Below, piece after piece: positions 22,431 through 32,767 of a stretch of 64,000 bases of DNA. Location: positions 186,001 to 250,000 of the forward strand of contig CP087214.1 of the NCBI GenBank assembly GCA_020912385.1, written 5' to 3'. Position 1 is the stretch's first letter. Every line of letters starts with the position of its first letter. Position numbers and translations under genes: made by a program. The notes under the pieces were generated by a model. That model searched no databases and had not been told where the DNA came from. It saw only the letters and a program-made list of their open reading frames with translations. The DNA comes from Neofusicoccum parvum. Taxonomy: Eukaryota; Ascomycota; Dothideomycetes; Botryosphaeriales; Botryosphaeriaceae.

Positions 22431-23171
22431 ATGCAATCTTTCAGAAGAACAATTCCGCGCAATCTTCAACGGTCGTACCTGTCATCAAAAGCATCGCATA
22501 AAACACCCGCGGTGTGTTCTTCCTGGAGAGCAACACACACCAACTCCTCAAATGGCCCCTCCGCACCCATCACAAAGACCCCCTTCCCGGTCACGCAGAG
22601 GAACAAGCGCATCGTCGTCGGCGTCACCGGCGCCACGGGCACGCTCTTCGCGATCCGGCTCCTCGAGATCCTCCGCACGCTCGACATCGAAACGCACCTG
22701 ATTGTCTCGAAATGGGCGCAGGCGACGATGAAGTACGAGACGGACCTGCCGCCCAGCCACCTGGCCTCGCTGGCGACCAGATCCTACGCGATGAAGGACA
22801 TGGCGGCGGGGCCTTCGTCGGGCTCGTTCCTGCACGACGGGATGATCGTGGTGCCGTGCTCGATGAAGACGCTGGCGGCGGTGCGGGCGGGCTACTGCGA
22901 CGACCTGATCGCGCGGTCGGCCGACGTGTGCCTCAAGGAGGGCCGCCGGCTGGTCATGGTCGTGCGCGAGACGCCGCTGAGCGCCGTGCACCTCGACAAC
23001 ATGGCCGCCCTGCAGCGCGCCGGCGCCACCATCTTCCCGCCCGTGCCGGCCTTCTACACCCGCCCGCGGACGATCGAGGACCTCGTCGACCAGAGCGTCG
23101 GGAGGATGCTGGACTCGCTGGGCATCCACGTCGAGAACTTCGAGCGCTGGGAGGGGATGCGGAAGAGTTGA
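22431..23171 (+). CDS. pad1: Flavin prenyltransferase (UbiX/Pad1), makes prenyl-FMN for Fdc1
   Basis: A single-exon gene of 246 residues. The core RIVVGVTGATGTLFAIRLLE (about 60-79) is the FMN-binding start of UbiX/Pad1 proteins. VVPCSMKTLAAVRAGYCDDL and RLVMVVRETPLS follow in the expected order, with PAFYTRPRTIEDLVDQSVGR at the end. The enzyme transfers a dimethylallyl group to FMN to make the cofactor that activates Fdc1. The N-terminal about 55 residues are basic and Ser/Arg-rich (MQSFRRTIPRNLQRSYLSS), resembling a mitochondrial targeting sequence as in yeast Pad1. It is tail-to-tail with the regulator gene, only 65 bp apart. Confidence 0.95.
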   Translation: MQSFRRTIPRNLQRSYLSSKASHKTPAVCSSWRATHTNSSNGPSAPITKTPFPVTQRNKRIVVGVTGATGTLFAIRLLEILRTLDIETHLIVSKWAQATMKYETDLPPSHLASLATRSYAMKDMAAGPSSGSFLHDGMIVVPCSMKTLAAVRAGYCDDLIARSADVCLKEGRRLVMVVRETPLSAVHLDNMAALQRAGATIFPPVPAFYTRPRTIEDLVDQSVGRMLDSLGIHVENFERWEGMRKS

Positions 23172-23236
23172 GAGCGGCGGGAGCGTTCGAGAGCCGGGGA
23201 TGGTCTGGTGTTTGGGGCTCCGGGGTGGCGGCCGGC

Positions 23237-25434
23237 TTATTCTCCGAAATCGAACCCCAGAAATGCTGTGTCCTCCTCGGGAAAGGACTTGTCTGGAAGG
23301 AGTCAAAGAATGACCGCTGCATGGTGGACATGGGACTCACCCCAAATTATGGAATCCAAGAAGGCCATGGGGGACAGGTCCGACTGCAGGTTTTCGAATA
23401 TCGAGTCATTGCTTGCCGCTCCAAGCCCTTCTGATTGCGATACAGCTGTATCTCCAGAATCCAAGGCCCGCGGAACCGGTGGATCTATCGTTTGGTGAGA
23501 CGGGGGCCTGGAATACACAACCGGTCTCTGTGGGGTCTCTTGAGTGAGGCTTTGCAGGGTCATCAAGGCTTTCAGATGAGATGAAGTAAGAGCATGGTTG
23601 AGCCTCGGAGACTCGTCCTGGGCATTGGAGAGAAGCACGTCTATCAGTTTCTTCTGCATGTTTTTGAGAGATTTAGAGCTTCGCGTCTCTCCGAGGATTG
23701 TCAGAAGAAGAGCCGAGCTGAGGGCTTCGTGTATGCAAATCCAAGAACGTGTGGGGTAGATGGTCAAGGAACCCAGGTTTAAGAATGCCTTTACCGCGCT
23801 CTCAAGAGCCTTTTTGCCGGTTGATAAAAGATTGAGGTATTCCGTGTCATAGTCCTGTTGGGGTCGTTTTCTAAAGGTTGGCCGGCAGACTGCAGCAGTC
23901 AGGAACGCCTTGTGTAATGAAATGGAAAAGAACTCAATCCGCTCCTGCAAGTCTTTGCACTTCTCCCTGTTCTGAAGGTGCTCTACTGAATTGAGCATCG
24001 CTTGCTGGAGGTCTCGAAGCTGCCGTTGCATGATCTCCACATTGGCTTCGGAATCCCGATTCGCCAACAAAGTAAGACCAAGTCTAGAGATTTCCCACAT
24101 GACCTCTTGGTGATTCAATTTGTGGTTGCGGCCGCTGACCAGGCCGAAGGGCATATACGCTAGCGCCGTCGGTCTATCGTAGCAAAGAGAAAGGATGCAG
24201 TCTTGCTGGACGATGGTCATCCTGTCGTAGTTGAGCAAATGATATCCACGCGTTTGAGGTGCCGCCAAACCATAGTCTTCTCCGCAGATCTTTCTCGTTT
24301 TCGGTAGTGCTCTCTGCCACGCCATACTCTGAATGGAGGCCCAAGCTCTGTGCAAGCCTCATGGTTGTGCCGAGCAAGGCCCATGCAGCGTCCGAATTGC
24401 CTTGAAAGAGTCAGACCACCAGTCAGGTGGAACTATCGGACGTGTGCAATTGCTCACCATCATTTTGTAGGAACGTTCCAAGGATGAGAAGGGTTTGAAG
24501 ACTGGTAAGCAATGGCCGTAGGAGGAAATTTGCCAGTCGAAGTGCGTGAAATGATCGTTTTGCTTTGCAGACGGTTAATATATTTGCCGCGTGACTAGAG
24601 TTGCGTACAAAGTGCTCGTACCAAAGTTTCTGGAGATTTTTCTCCGCTCTTCGGCAGTTCGGTCAGAGTACTGCGCACCGGCCGCCAGCGTTGCCAGTAG
24701 AAGCGCGGTACGGGCGGCCCTTTCCTTTTCAAACGTTATCGTTGGAGGAGTCCGATCAGAGCCAGCACTGCGCTCTAAATAATCAGCGAGATGTGATTCA
24801 AACTGCTCGATATCCACGATCAGCGGGCTGAGGTGAAACGAAATCGTGCGGTAAACCTGATAGAAGGTGAGCGTTTCCTGGTTCGTGGGAAGTAGCTTCT
24901 CCAGCTCTCGGGTTTTCTCGTCTTCAGTTTCGGCATTGATGAACGGATACTGGCCAAGCGTGTTGCGCAGGCCCAGGGCTGGGACGATCTCGCGTGCAAT
25001 CGGACTTTCTGCTCCGCCCATCTGGCGAAGGTAGGATGCTGCCGAGTGCTCACCCAGGAAGGAGCTCGAGTTTCCAGAGACCTCCGTGGTAGAAGCTTCA
25101 GCAGGATGAGTGCCATGAGTTGGCTCGGCAGGGGATATTATCTGGTGTGTCGGCGGGAATTCATTCTCGGGTTCCAGGGATGAGCCTGACTCAGGCTCGC
25201 GGCTGTAGACGCATATGTCGGGATGGTTCCTTTTCAAACATGTGCTGCACGGCTTGCTGCGGTCGTTGGTCAGTTTCTTTGGCTACAAAAGGAGGCAAAT
25301 GAGCATTCATACTTCATATCACACTTGACTTTGCGGTGATTACAGGGGTAGCATGCGCCCTTTCCGCGGGGCCGCTTCTTTGCGGCAAGAACTCTCTTGA
25401 TCTCATCCTCTGTTGGGCGGGCACGTTTAGACAT
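23237..25434 (-). CDS. Zn2Cys6 transcription factor, candidate regulator of the decarboxylase pair
   Basis: Six exons, complement(23237..23292, 23341..24221, 24271..24400, 24458..24562, 24622..25256, 25313..25434), give 642 residues and every phase closes. The binuclear cluster is CYPCNHRKVKC, then C after DMNKP (intron 1 falls at DM|N), then CSTC and C after LKRNHPDI, i.e. C-x2-C-x6-C-x5-C-x2-C-x8-C. The central fungal regulatory domain has LRLANFLLRP, GLHSEYGVAE and RRRLWMTIVQQDCILSLCYDRP, the last spanning a 49-nt intron. The position beside fdc1/pad1 matches the Aspergillus niger decarboxylation cluster, where the Zn2Cys6 protein SdrA is the activator; equivalence is inferred from position and domain type only. 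The last exon is short (DKSFPEEDTAFLGFDFGE). Confidence 0.9.
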
Positions 25435-25791
25435 GATCCAAGGCTGTGAGCTGTAGCTTCGGCACGTTCGGCTTGCGTAAGGTGTTGAAAGCTCGGCATC
25501 GGCAGGAACAAAATCGAAGCAAACTCTGTGGGGCAGGGCTTCGACGTCATTGGCCCCTAATTAAGCTTCCCCGATCGTCTCACCAGCCACGTATCTCCGA
25601 GATTCGGCGTTTCTTCCGGGCAGTATCTAGAGATAAGTAACCGTCGGCCTGCCAGACTATTAAGATTAATGTGATAGGAGAATACTCGGGGAGCTTGAGT
25701 GAGCGGCCATGTATTCCACTACAGGAGAAGTACTGAAATCAAGGTACCCAGATCTCCCTCCGCCAACGCTTGCTGACTACCGTGACGTCAT
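25435..25791. other. Promoter region of the Zn2Cys6 gene and 3' flank of P450 2
   Basis: A 357-bp spacer with no gene seen; short frames on both strands look random. Confidence 0.5.
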
Positions 25792-27680
25792 CTATCTCCT
25801 CGGTGTGAACTGAACCATCAAAGGTGGAAGGGTCGTGGTGAAGGTGTCCAACGCCTCATTGTCAAACTTCTCGCCATCCTCGCCGGGCGCAAAGGACACA
25901 TCGTAATGCAGCGAAATTTGACTGATGGCCATACGCAAAGTCACCATGGCCAAGACCTTGCCGGGGCATGAGTAGGGACCTACACGCTCGGTGAGTTTCT
26001 GGAGGTGTCTTCGGACAGGAACAGAGCACTCACCAATGCTAAAAGGGTACCAGGGTTGCTGGTCTGTTTTCCACTCTACCCTTCGTTCTCCAAAACGCTC
26101 TGGGATGAATTCATCAGCCTGCGGGTGGTATCTCGGATCTGTCTGCATCAATTGCATTGGGACGAAGACATTTGTGTTTCCGGGAATGTGAACGCCATCC
26201 ACGAATATACCGTTCGCGGGAGTAGTCCGGTAGCCTCCGGTAAGCAATGCCGGCTTGAGACGCAACGTCTCTTGGATTATGTCCTCGACATATCCGACAG
26301 ACTTCGCCTTTTCGTACGACCATTCCCGGTGTGGCATGGCGGCGTCCAGCTTGGCCTGCAATTTCTTCTGCACGGCAGGATACTTGGAGAAGAAGAAGAG
26401 CACCTCAGCAAGAGTCGATGCAGTGGTGTCACTGCCGGCAATTATTACTGCACGTGAGTCCTCGTGCAGCGCTATCTCCGATGGTGCGGCCGAGACATCT
26501 TTCTCGTTGTATGCCTTGATAAGCCACGAGATAATATCCTGGGGATACTTTTCGGACTCATATTTCTAGTCTTGTCAGCCATTTTCTCCAATATCGACGG
26601 CGCAAACCTACCATTTGCTTCACCTTGACTTCATTATGGCACCAAGAGAAGAATGGAGCATATCCAGCCGATGCGCCCGGGATTCGTGCCAGGAGATTCA
26701 GAAACCATGGCACGGTGGCCAGTATTCCAAGCGCAGTCATGTGATCGTGAATTCCTTTGATGGCCGGGTGCTCAATTCCGGTCTCCAGCCCTTTGAAATC
26801 TTTTCCAAACCCAACCTCTCCCATGATGTCAAACGTGAGGAGGTTGGACCACATTGTAGCATCGAGAGGCTTGCTTGAAGCTATGTGGGATTTGATCTGG
26901 TCCAAGAGAAGTTCCACCTTGGAAGCTATCCTGGGCTCGTACGTGTTCATCGCTGGTTCAGACGTGAGTTTGGTTCGTTCGGGGGGTTTGGCGGGCTCAC
27001 CTTTGACCGAAAATCCCCTGTCCCAAGCCTTCCGGCGTTGCTTGTGGTCGTTCCAGTCTCGAGTCATGTGTATGGAGATCTTGGTATGGTCTGAGGATAC
27101 TTGTGTATACCACGATGATTTTACACACTCGGATGCTGGCCCGTAAATCTGCTGCACAGCGGATTTCCGGACGATAGCGAGCTCCCGGGGGCCTGCGATG
27201 GTCAGCAAGTGCAAAAAAAGGTCTGGAAGACCACTGACCTGTCCGAATGAAATCTCCATATTTTTCATGCCATTGCTTGATCTCTTTGTGGTACATGACC
27301 TTCCTCGCAGAAGCAGCGGTAACATAGAACCGGGACAGCTTTGCGCCCCATGGCCCGGGGAATTTTCGAAGCCGATGCAAGAAGAGCCTGTAGATGGACA
27401 TGCTGAAATACAGCCCCGCAGTGAAGGCTGTGGTGATCACACTCGCTTTAAGCAGTGCATCTCGCACATTGAAGAATGAGAGGCAGATGGATACGAGACT
27501 TCCAGCCGCTAGCGCGTAGCCTCCGAGGAACGGGTACAAGTACTCTTCCACAAAAAGTCTGCGAACAAAGAGGGCATGAAAAACCACGCCCAAGTATCCC
27601 GCGGATACAGCAAGCGCACCGGGCGTTGCACTGAGAACACGCTCCAGGCCGCTCAGTAGCTGCGCAATGATGGGCGCCAT
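25792..27680 (-). CDS. Cytochrome P450 monooxygenase 2 (paralogue of P450 1)
   Basis: Five exons, complement(25792..25979, 26034..26565, 26612..26952, 27001..27192, 27239..27680), give 564 residues. Several hydrophobic N-terminal helices precede LRKFPGPWGAKLS. I-helix AGSDTTAST, K-helix ETLR and PERFG are present, as is the heme loop FSIGPYSCPG with Cys507; the Arg of the canonical loop is again Tyr. The intron after RT|G, the intron after SVK (or K), the one at QM/QQ just before DIISWLI and the one splitting the heme-loop Gly all coincide with P450 1, which has one extra intron before DTT. The total lengths differ by one residue. This shows a duplication flanking the fdc1/pad1/regulator trio. 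Substrate unknown. Confidence 0.93.
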
Positions 27681-28421
27681 TTTGGTGTCCCGAACCGAAT
27701 GTTTGAGAGGAGGGCTCGCCGAGCAAAAGTTTGGACGCGCAACGCGCTGCCAGCGGCTCCCATTTAAAGCGGTCTCACCAGGGTTCCAATCATCCGAATG
27801 CTATTCTAAATTGCTCTTGTCAACCACGAGGTCGGGACGGTAGCTCTCGCTTACACATCCTCGTGCAGGACGCCAGCGACCCAATGCGGCACAGCACCGA
27901 TCAGTCAGCCAATCACACAATTTTGACTCGCGCTGCTTGATATTAAGACACAGGCAGCGGTACAGGCTGCGTGGCTAGCCCCACGGGAAGTTGTTGATCA
28001 TTCCCGGAACAAACGCACTTGCCTGCATTTATCCACTGTACTCGTACGCTCTCCAGGTTTGGCCCGGAGAGAGGGAACGTATTTGGAAACAGCAGGCATA
28101 GGCCTTCTCCACCTTTGGGGGCCGACAAATGCGGGCACCACTCTGTTGCAGTGCTTTGAAACTATTACTCACTGCCTGCCTGCCGGTCTCCTGCATGCGA
28201 TCTGCTCTGTAAGCCGCTCTCCGTTCCCAGTGACCCTCTTATCAGTGAGAGATCTTGAACTGGAAGTTGCTCGACGCACGAGAACCCTGCATAACGGAGG
28301 AGGTGCGGTTTTCTCGGGTCGAGAGCCTCAAAGCTTGTCATGCGGACCAAGGACACCGTAAATCACAGAAGAACTTTTGATGCTTGAAACAGAGAATATA
28401 GATTATGTTCTAATAAAAATA
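27681..28421. other. Spacer between P450 2 start and the EFE-like gene stop
   Basis: 741 bp containing the P450 2 promoter and the 3' flank of the next minus-strand gene. No gene or repeat recognised. Confidence 0.5.
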
Positions 28422-29702
28422 TTAAATGGTTGCGCGCTGCTCAGTGGTCGAGGACGTCAAGGGGGCAGAGTCCACCACGCGGCCACCAACGCTCGGAGTA
28501 TCCTTCCACCTAAGACTGGGCGAGTCCAGCAGGGCCATACGCCCTTCCTGCCTCATCCTCTCTGCAGTAATTCTCTCCGGATAGTTGCGCATGAACATGT
28601 TGGTGAAGTGGGTGCCGTAATGGATGCCCTCCTTTGGCTCCTGGCCAGCCTCGAAACCTGGAAGAGGCTTCATGACGGCAGAAAAGTTGGGCTCGTGGAA
28701 GTAGGCAAAGGCAAAGCGCTCACGGGTGTTGAGCCCGACCTTGTGAGGAGTAGAAGGGAGGTAGGAGTTGGTGATGTATTGCATCATGTCACCGGGGAAC
28801 ACCGTGAAGACATCCGGGACCGGGGGGACGTAGACCCAGCCGTCGGCGTCCTCGTGCTTGCCGGCTGCGCTCTCCTTCCAGTTGGCGTAGGTCTCGCCCT
28901 CGATCGGGGGCCGGATGAAGAGACCGCCAACATCATCCTGAGCGGCGATGACGAGAAGACCGTAGTCGGTGTGCGAGCCGATGCCGCGGCCGTCCTTGCC
29001 CTTGCCGTTGACGTTGTTGCGCTCGGGGAAGCGCAGGATGCGCATGTGGTGCCATCCGTCCTGGGTGTACCTCGTCAAGGCGTTTCCATCCTTCATGCCC
29101 AGGCCCCAGGCGATGAGCTGGAGCATCTTCTCACCGCTCTCCCCAAGGTAGTCCATGTAGGCTTGCATGACGGTCTTCATCTGGCCAAAGGCCCAAGGGC
29201 ACGGGCCGTGGCATGGCCACTTCTGCTGAACGCGAGGATCCGACTGCTGCAGATCCTTGGTGACTGTGAAGATCTCGCTGTAGTCGGCAATGTTGTCGGT
29301 GATTTCCTCGCCCGAAGCAATGTACCCGGCAAACGACTGGTCATCGAGGCAAGATGCCTTCTCCTTGTACGGCATGCTGAAGAACTTCTTGCTGCACAGG
29401 AAGGCAGCATCAGCAAGTCTGCGGTTGATGGGGTCCATGGAAATCTGAAGGATGCCGTCCTTCTTCCAGGCGTCAATCATGCTTCTGCCCAGCGCCTTGT
29501 CGGCGGGGCTTCCGCTGAGAGTCTCGGGCAACGTGAAGGTGTTCAAATGGCCAACGGTGGCCTTGTGACCCGGAGGCATGGTGGAAGCCCCAGTATCCAC
29601 AACGGTAGCAAGCCGCCGTGCGGAGTAGAGATGAGGGAGAGGGGAAGCACGGTACAGGCCGCGGCCGAGCGCTGGCCGCTGGATCATCGTGCGAGCGGAC
29701 AT
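28422..29702 (-). CDS. 2-oxoglutarate/Fe(II) oxygenase closely resembling ethylene-forming enzyme
   Basis: A single-exon gene of 426 residues. From about residue 54 it follows bacterial ethylene-forming enzyme (EFE) block by block: LGRSMIDAWKKDGILQI, YIASGEEIT, EIFTVTKDL, KWPCHGPCPW, DGWHHMRILRFP, SHTDYGLLVIAAQDDVGG, STPHKVGLNTRERF, AYFHEPNF and HYGTHFTNMFMRNYPERIT. The iron ligands are His244, Asp246 and His320; Arg329 binds 2-oxoglutarate. Residues that bind arginine in Pseudomonas EFE have counterparts: Glu133, Thr135, Arg221 and Arg372. Cys280 of EFE is Phe332 here. EFE converts 2-oxoglutarate to ethylene and CO2 and also hydroxylates arginine. An extra basic N-terminus of about 50 residues looks like a mitochondrial presequence, and the C-terminus is about 35 residues longer than in bacterial EFE. 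Actual ethylene formation is not established. Confidence 0.9.
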   Translation of the reverse strand: MSARTMIQRPALGRGLYRASPLPHLYSARRLATVVDTGASTMPPGHKATVGHLNTFTLPETLSGSPADKALGRSMIDAWKKDGILQISMDPINRRLADAAFLCSKKFFSMPYKEKASCLDDQSFAGYIASGEEITDNIADYSEIFTVTKDLQQSDPRVQQKWPCHGPCPWAFGQMKTVMQAYMDYLGESGEKMLQLIAWGLGMKDGNALTRYTQDGWHHMRILRFPERNNVNGKGKDGRGIGSHTDYGLLVIAAQDDVGGLFIRPPIEGETYANWKESAAGKHEDADGWVYVPPVPDVFTVFPGDMMQYITNSYLPSTPHKVGLNTRERFAFAYFHEPNFSAVMKPLPGFEAGQEPKEGIHYGTHFTNMFMRNYPERITAERMRQEGRMALLDSPSLRWKDTPSVGGRVVDSAPLTSSTTEQRATI

Positions 29703-31212
29703 CTTCGTGACTTCGTGACGCTAAAGAACTGATGCAGAGAAATGACTGGACTGGGTGTGGAGTGGAGATTGTTCTGAACAGTGGAGGTCTGGAGGTTGAA
29801 TGCTCCAAAGCGGGTCTCGCACGCTGAGTTATATACTTGGTAACTCCTACATTGCTGTTCTACTCGGAGAAAGGAGGCAGCTGCAGCTGCAGAGCACGAC
29901 ACTCGGTGACGACTCGACTTCGGAGCTTTGGTCCTCCATCAGCCAGTCCGAACGTCACTCCGGTGTCGTCAGAAGCAGGGCCCCCGAAAGCCGGTGAGTC
30001 TGGACTACGGTCTCGTGCAGTGTCATGAGGATGGCTGGGCTTGCCTTAACGGGCCCGTTCGTATAGCAGGAGTTTTAAGGCCATGCCGCCGAGGGTTCTT
30101 CCAGGAATTGGCCGAGATGTTCGGCTTGCTCGGTCGTACTTGGGGAAGGTGGTGAGCAGCCTCAGCCATTCTTCATGCAATACAAACATCCTGAGGCTGT
30201 TTTTGAGCCGCTTCGACACTTATAATGCTCAAGCAAAATAGTCTATGGTGTTCGCAGGGTGTTTGCAGGGCGAAATTTACCTCTCAACCTTAAGCACAAC
30301 ATCTCGCGTGGTTCGGAAACTGGCCGAATTAGTCGGTCCTACTTAGTCATGACGTGTCAGGTCGGTGCTTCTTTCGGTATCATGAACTCGTATTGTAAAA
30401 CTGCCCGTGGATTAGATGACAGAAGAAATGATCACCAGGACAGACTGCTGATTCTGTCATTTATTTCGTGAGGTGAAGCTGGATGGAAGGGGCCATGCTG
30501 ACATGCACTTGAAATGGTTGAGTGTTCTTCAGCACCCCAAGAAAGCACACTAAAGTCCCCGTGGGGCTCCATACAGGGCGTTCTTGGTTGAGTCATTCTC
30601 ACAGGGGGCCCGCCGGCTGACAGCAGTGAAGTGTGCCACCGGCTGCATACTCGGCCACGGCCTTGGGACCGGTGAAATATTTGCACCAATGTAATGCCTG
30701 TCCGCGACATCATTACCACGAGGGCGCTGCAGACTATAAATTGCACATGAAGGCATGCATCGGATCTTTGAGGCGAGAACCTTATCTTCGACTTCCCAGA
30801 CCGTCTCCGCCCCTTTCGGTTAGCACCGAACGTTTCGAATACGTTCGGAACTTTTCGTCCACCTGTTGCCCGCAGCCAATGAATCAAGTAAAGCCGTGGA
30901 TGTCTCAGGCTTTACAGGCCTTCAAACGGACTGACGTCGTTGTTGACAGGGTTTTGGCGCAGAGGAACGAAGTCCGCCCACGTTTTCTTGCCTTAGACGG
31001 CCTAGGGGGAGAGAGGCCTTCGCCCGGAATTCTGACAGAGTCTAAAGCAGCCTCCTTTTCTCGGCGTCGGTGCCGAGTAGAAAACCAGGAAATACTCGAC
31101 CAACAAAGTTTGCATGGGTGACTTCGCCCTGGACCGCCTTTTCAGCGTGTCATTCCTCCGAACGCCCCTCATCTGGCCAACATCAGGACCTGCATGACCT
31201 TACTCTTTGCCC
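29703..31212. other. Divergent intergenic region between EFE-like and arrestin-like genes
   Basis: A 1.5-kb spacer serving two head-to-head starts. Two related stretches occur at about 30104-30146 and 30316-30348 (both TGGCCGA ... TCGGTC[GC]TACTT). The first 200 bp upstream of the oxygenase are GC-rich. No gene was found. Confidence 0.5.
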
Positions 31213-32550
31213 ATGGGAAGACCGGTGAAGCCTCAAGTGTCCATCTCCGTCGGGGGACGTGACTCTACATCTCCTGGACCGTTACCTTCCTTTTCCGTGT
31301 TAGAGACAGTCGGCGGGGAAGTCACAATCTCCACGTCAACTGTCACGACCATACAATGCATACGAGTCTCCTTGGTTGGTAAGTCGGTCAAAAGAGGATA
31401 TCATGCCATCTGACTGCATATCACTGATTCGGCATTGATAGGCAGTGTAAAGACTCATGTCGACAGACTCAGCAGTCTTCCTCATGTGGCGGGATCACCG
31501 GATGCTACCAAGACATTCCTTCACATGCAACAATGCATAGAGACAGACGTGTTGTCCAATGGCCGTTGCCTCAAGCCCGGAGAAGTCCACCGGCTTCCGT
31601 TTTCCTTCGTGCTTCCCGAGCGGCTTCCAAGGGAGTCCTGTGACCATCCGTGCGGAGACGCCGTGTGTGAAGCACATCTGCGACTTCCGCCAAGCGTGGG
31701 AGACGAATCTGGGCCGGAATCAGACATCTTCTATCCACACGGCGTACGCATTTCCTATGCAGTCATTGCCAGGCTAGAACTCAGTCAAGACGATAGTCGA
31801 CGTGGTCCGTTCTGTTCTGAGATTGGGGCGGCTTTTTGTGTTCGGCCTGCATATCCCGAAGACCTCCCGCATTTACAGATTTCCTGCGACGACTACAGAC
31901 TCCGCGATGCAACAACCATCCGGCATTTTGGGAGCCGGAAAAGGGGGAGCTTGATGATGGAAACGCATCAGCCCTGCAGCCTTCGTTTGCCCGGACCTGC
32001 ATTTGTTGTCCTCAGCCTGCGGTTCAACCCGGACAATGATGACTGCAAGCCTCCGTCGCTTCGAGACGTCAAAAGCAAACTCACTGGGATTACATTCTAC
32101 TCGACAACCGCTCGGGAGCAGTTCCCATCAAAAGAACAGCTAGGACGAGACTTGAGCACCGCCCTGTTCTCCAAGTCCATCCCACTCAACCCTCGAACAA
32201 TTGCTCCCGGACAGTGGCAAAGATTCTCTCTATCAGATGGCAACTGCTTCTACACGATGCGTCTCATGGTCCCAATAACCCTTCCTGACAATGGGGCTTC
32301 GGTCCCAACCTTCCACTCCTGCTTCGTGTCTCGAGTCTACCGGCTCAAACTTTCCATCGCTGTTTCGCCAACCAATGTGGTATCACTCAAGGTCCCATTG
32401 CAGATCCACAATGAGGACCAACACCTACCTACCTATGCATCGTCTCGAGCTGCCACCCTCTTTGGAGACCAGCCTCTGTCAACTGCATGCGGGTACTCAG
32501 TGTCTGACACGCCGATCCAGGCCCCGGCCTACCAATTGGAGGGGTATTAA
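31213..32550 (+). CDS. Arrestin-like protein
   Basis: Two exons, 31213..31378 and 31442..32550, give 424 residues. The ATG at 31213 (MGRPVKPQVSISV) is chosen; no in-frame ATG precedes it closely. The beta-strand-rich N-terminal half has VLETVGGEVTISTSTVTTIQ and RCLKPGEVHRLPFSFVLPER, and FYPHGVRISYAVIARLELS follows, the pattern of fungal arrestin N-domains in which a chaperoned beta-sandwich begins with a gradient of xPF/LPF edge strands. The C-half has YRLKLSIAVSPTNVVSLKVP and IHNEDQHLPTY. Related arrestins adapt ubiquitin ligases to transporters, but there is no clear PPxY motif here. Family assignment is by fold pattern, so medium confidence. Confidence 0.65.
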
Positions 32551-32767
32551 CCAGTGACGCGGCTGGCCGTACGTTCCATATCATGTCATCATTTAGCATC
32601 AGCGGAGTTTAGACGGAGAGACTGCTGCACCGGGTAAGCAGGACAGATACCTTGTCGGAGTTTGGGGTTAAATCCGGAGGAGCACAACGACCACCACCAT
32701 GTATATATATCCACCCACAATATCCAGCTCCACTTCTCCAGTCCCCATTCAAAGCAAAAACTCCAAG

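Noticed and set aside
28377..29732. 451-codon plus-strand open frame
   Set aside because: Antisense shadow of the EFE-like oxygenase, whose product has a complete active site.
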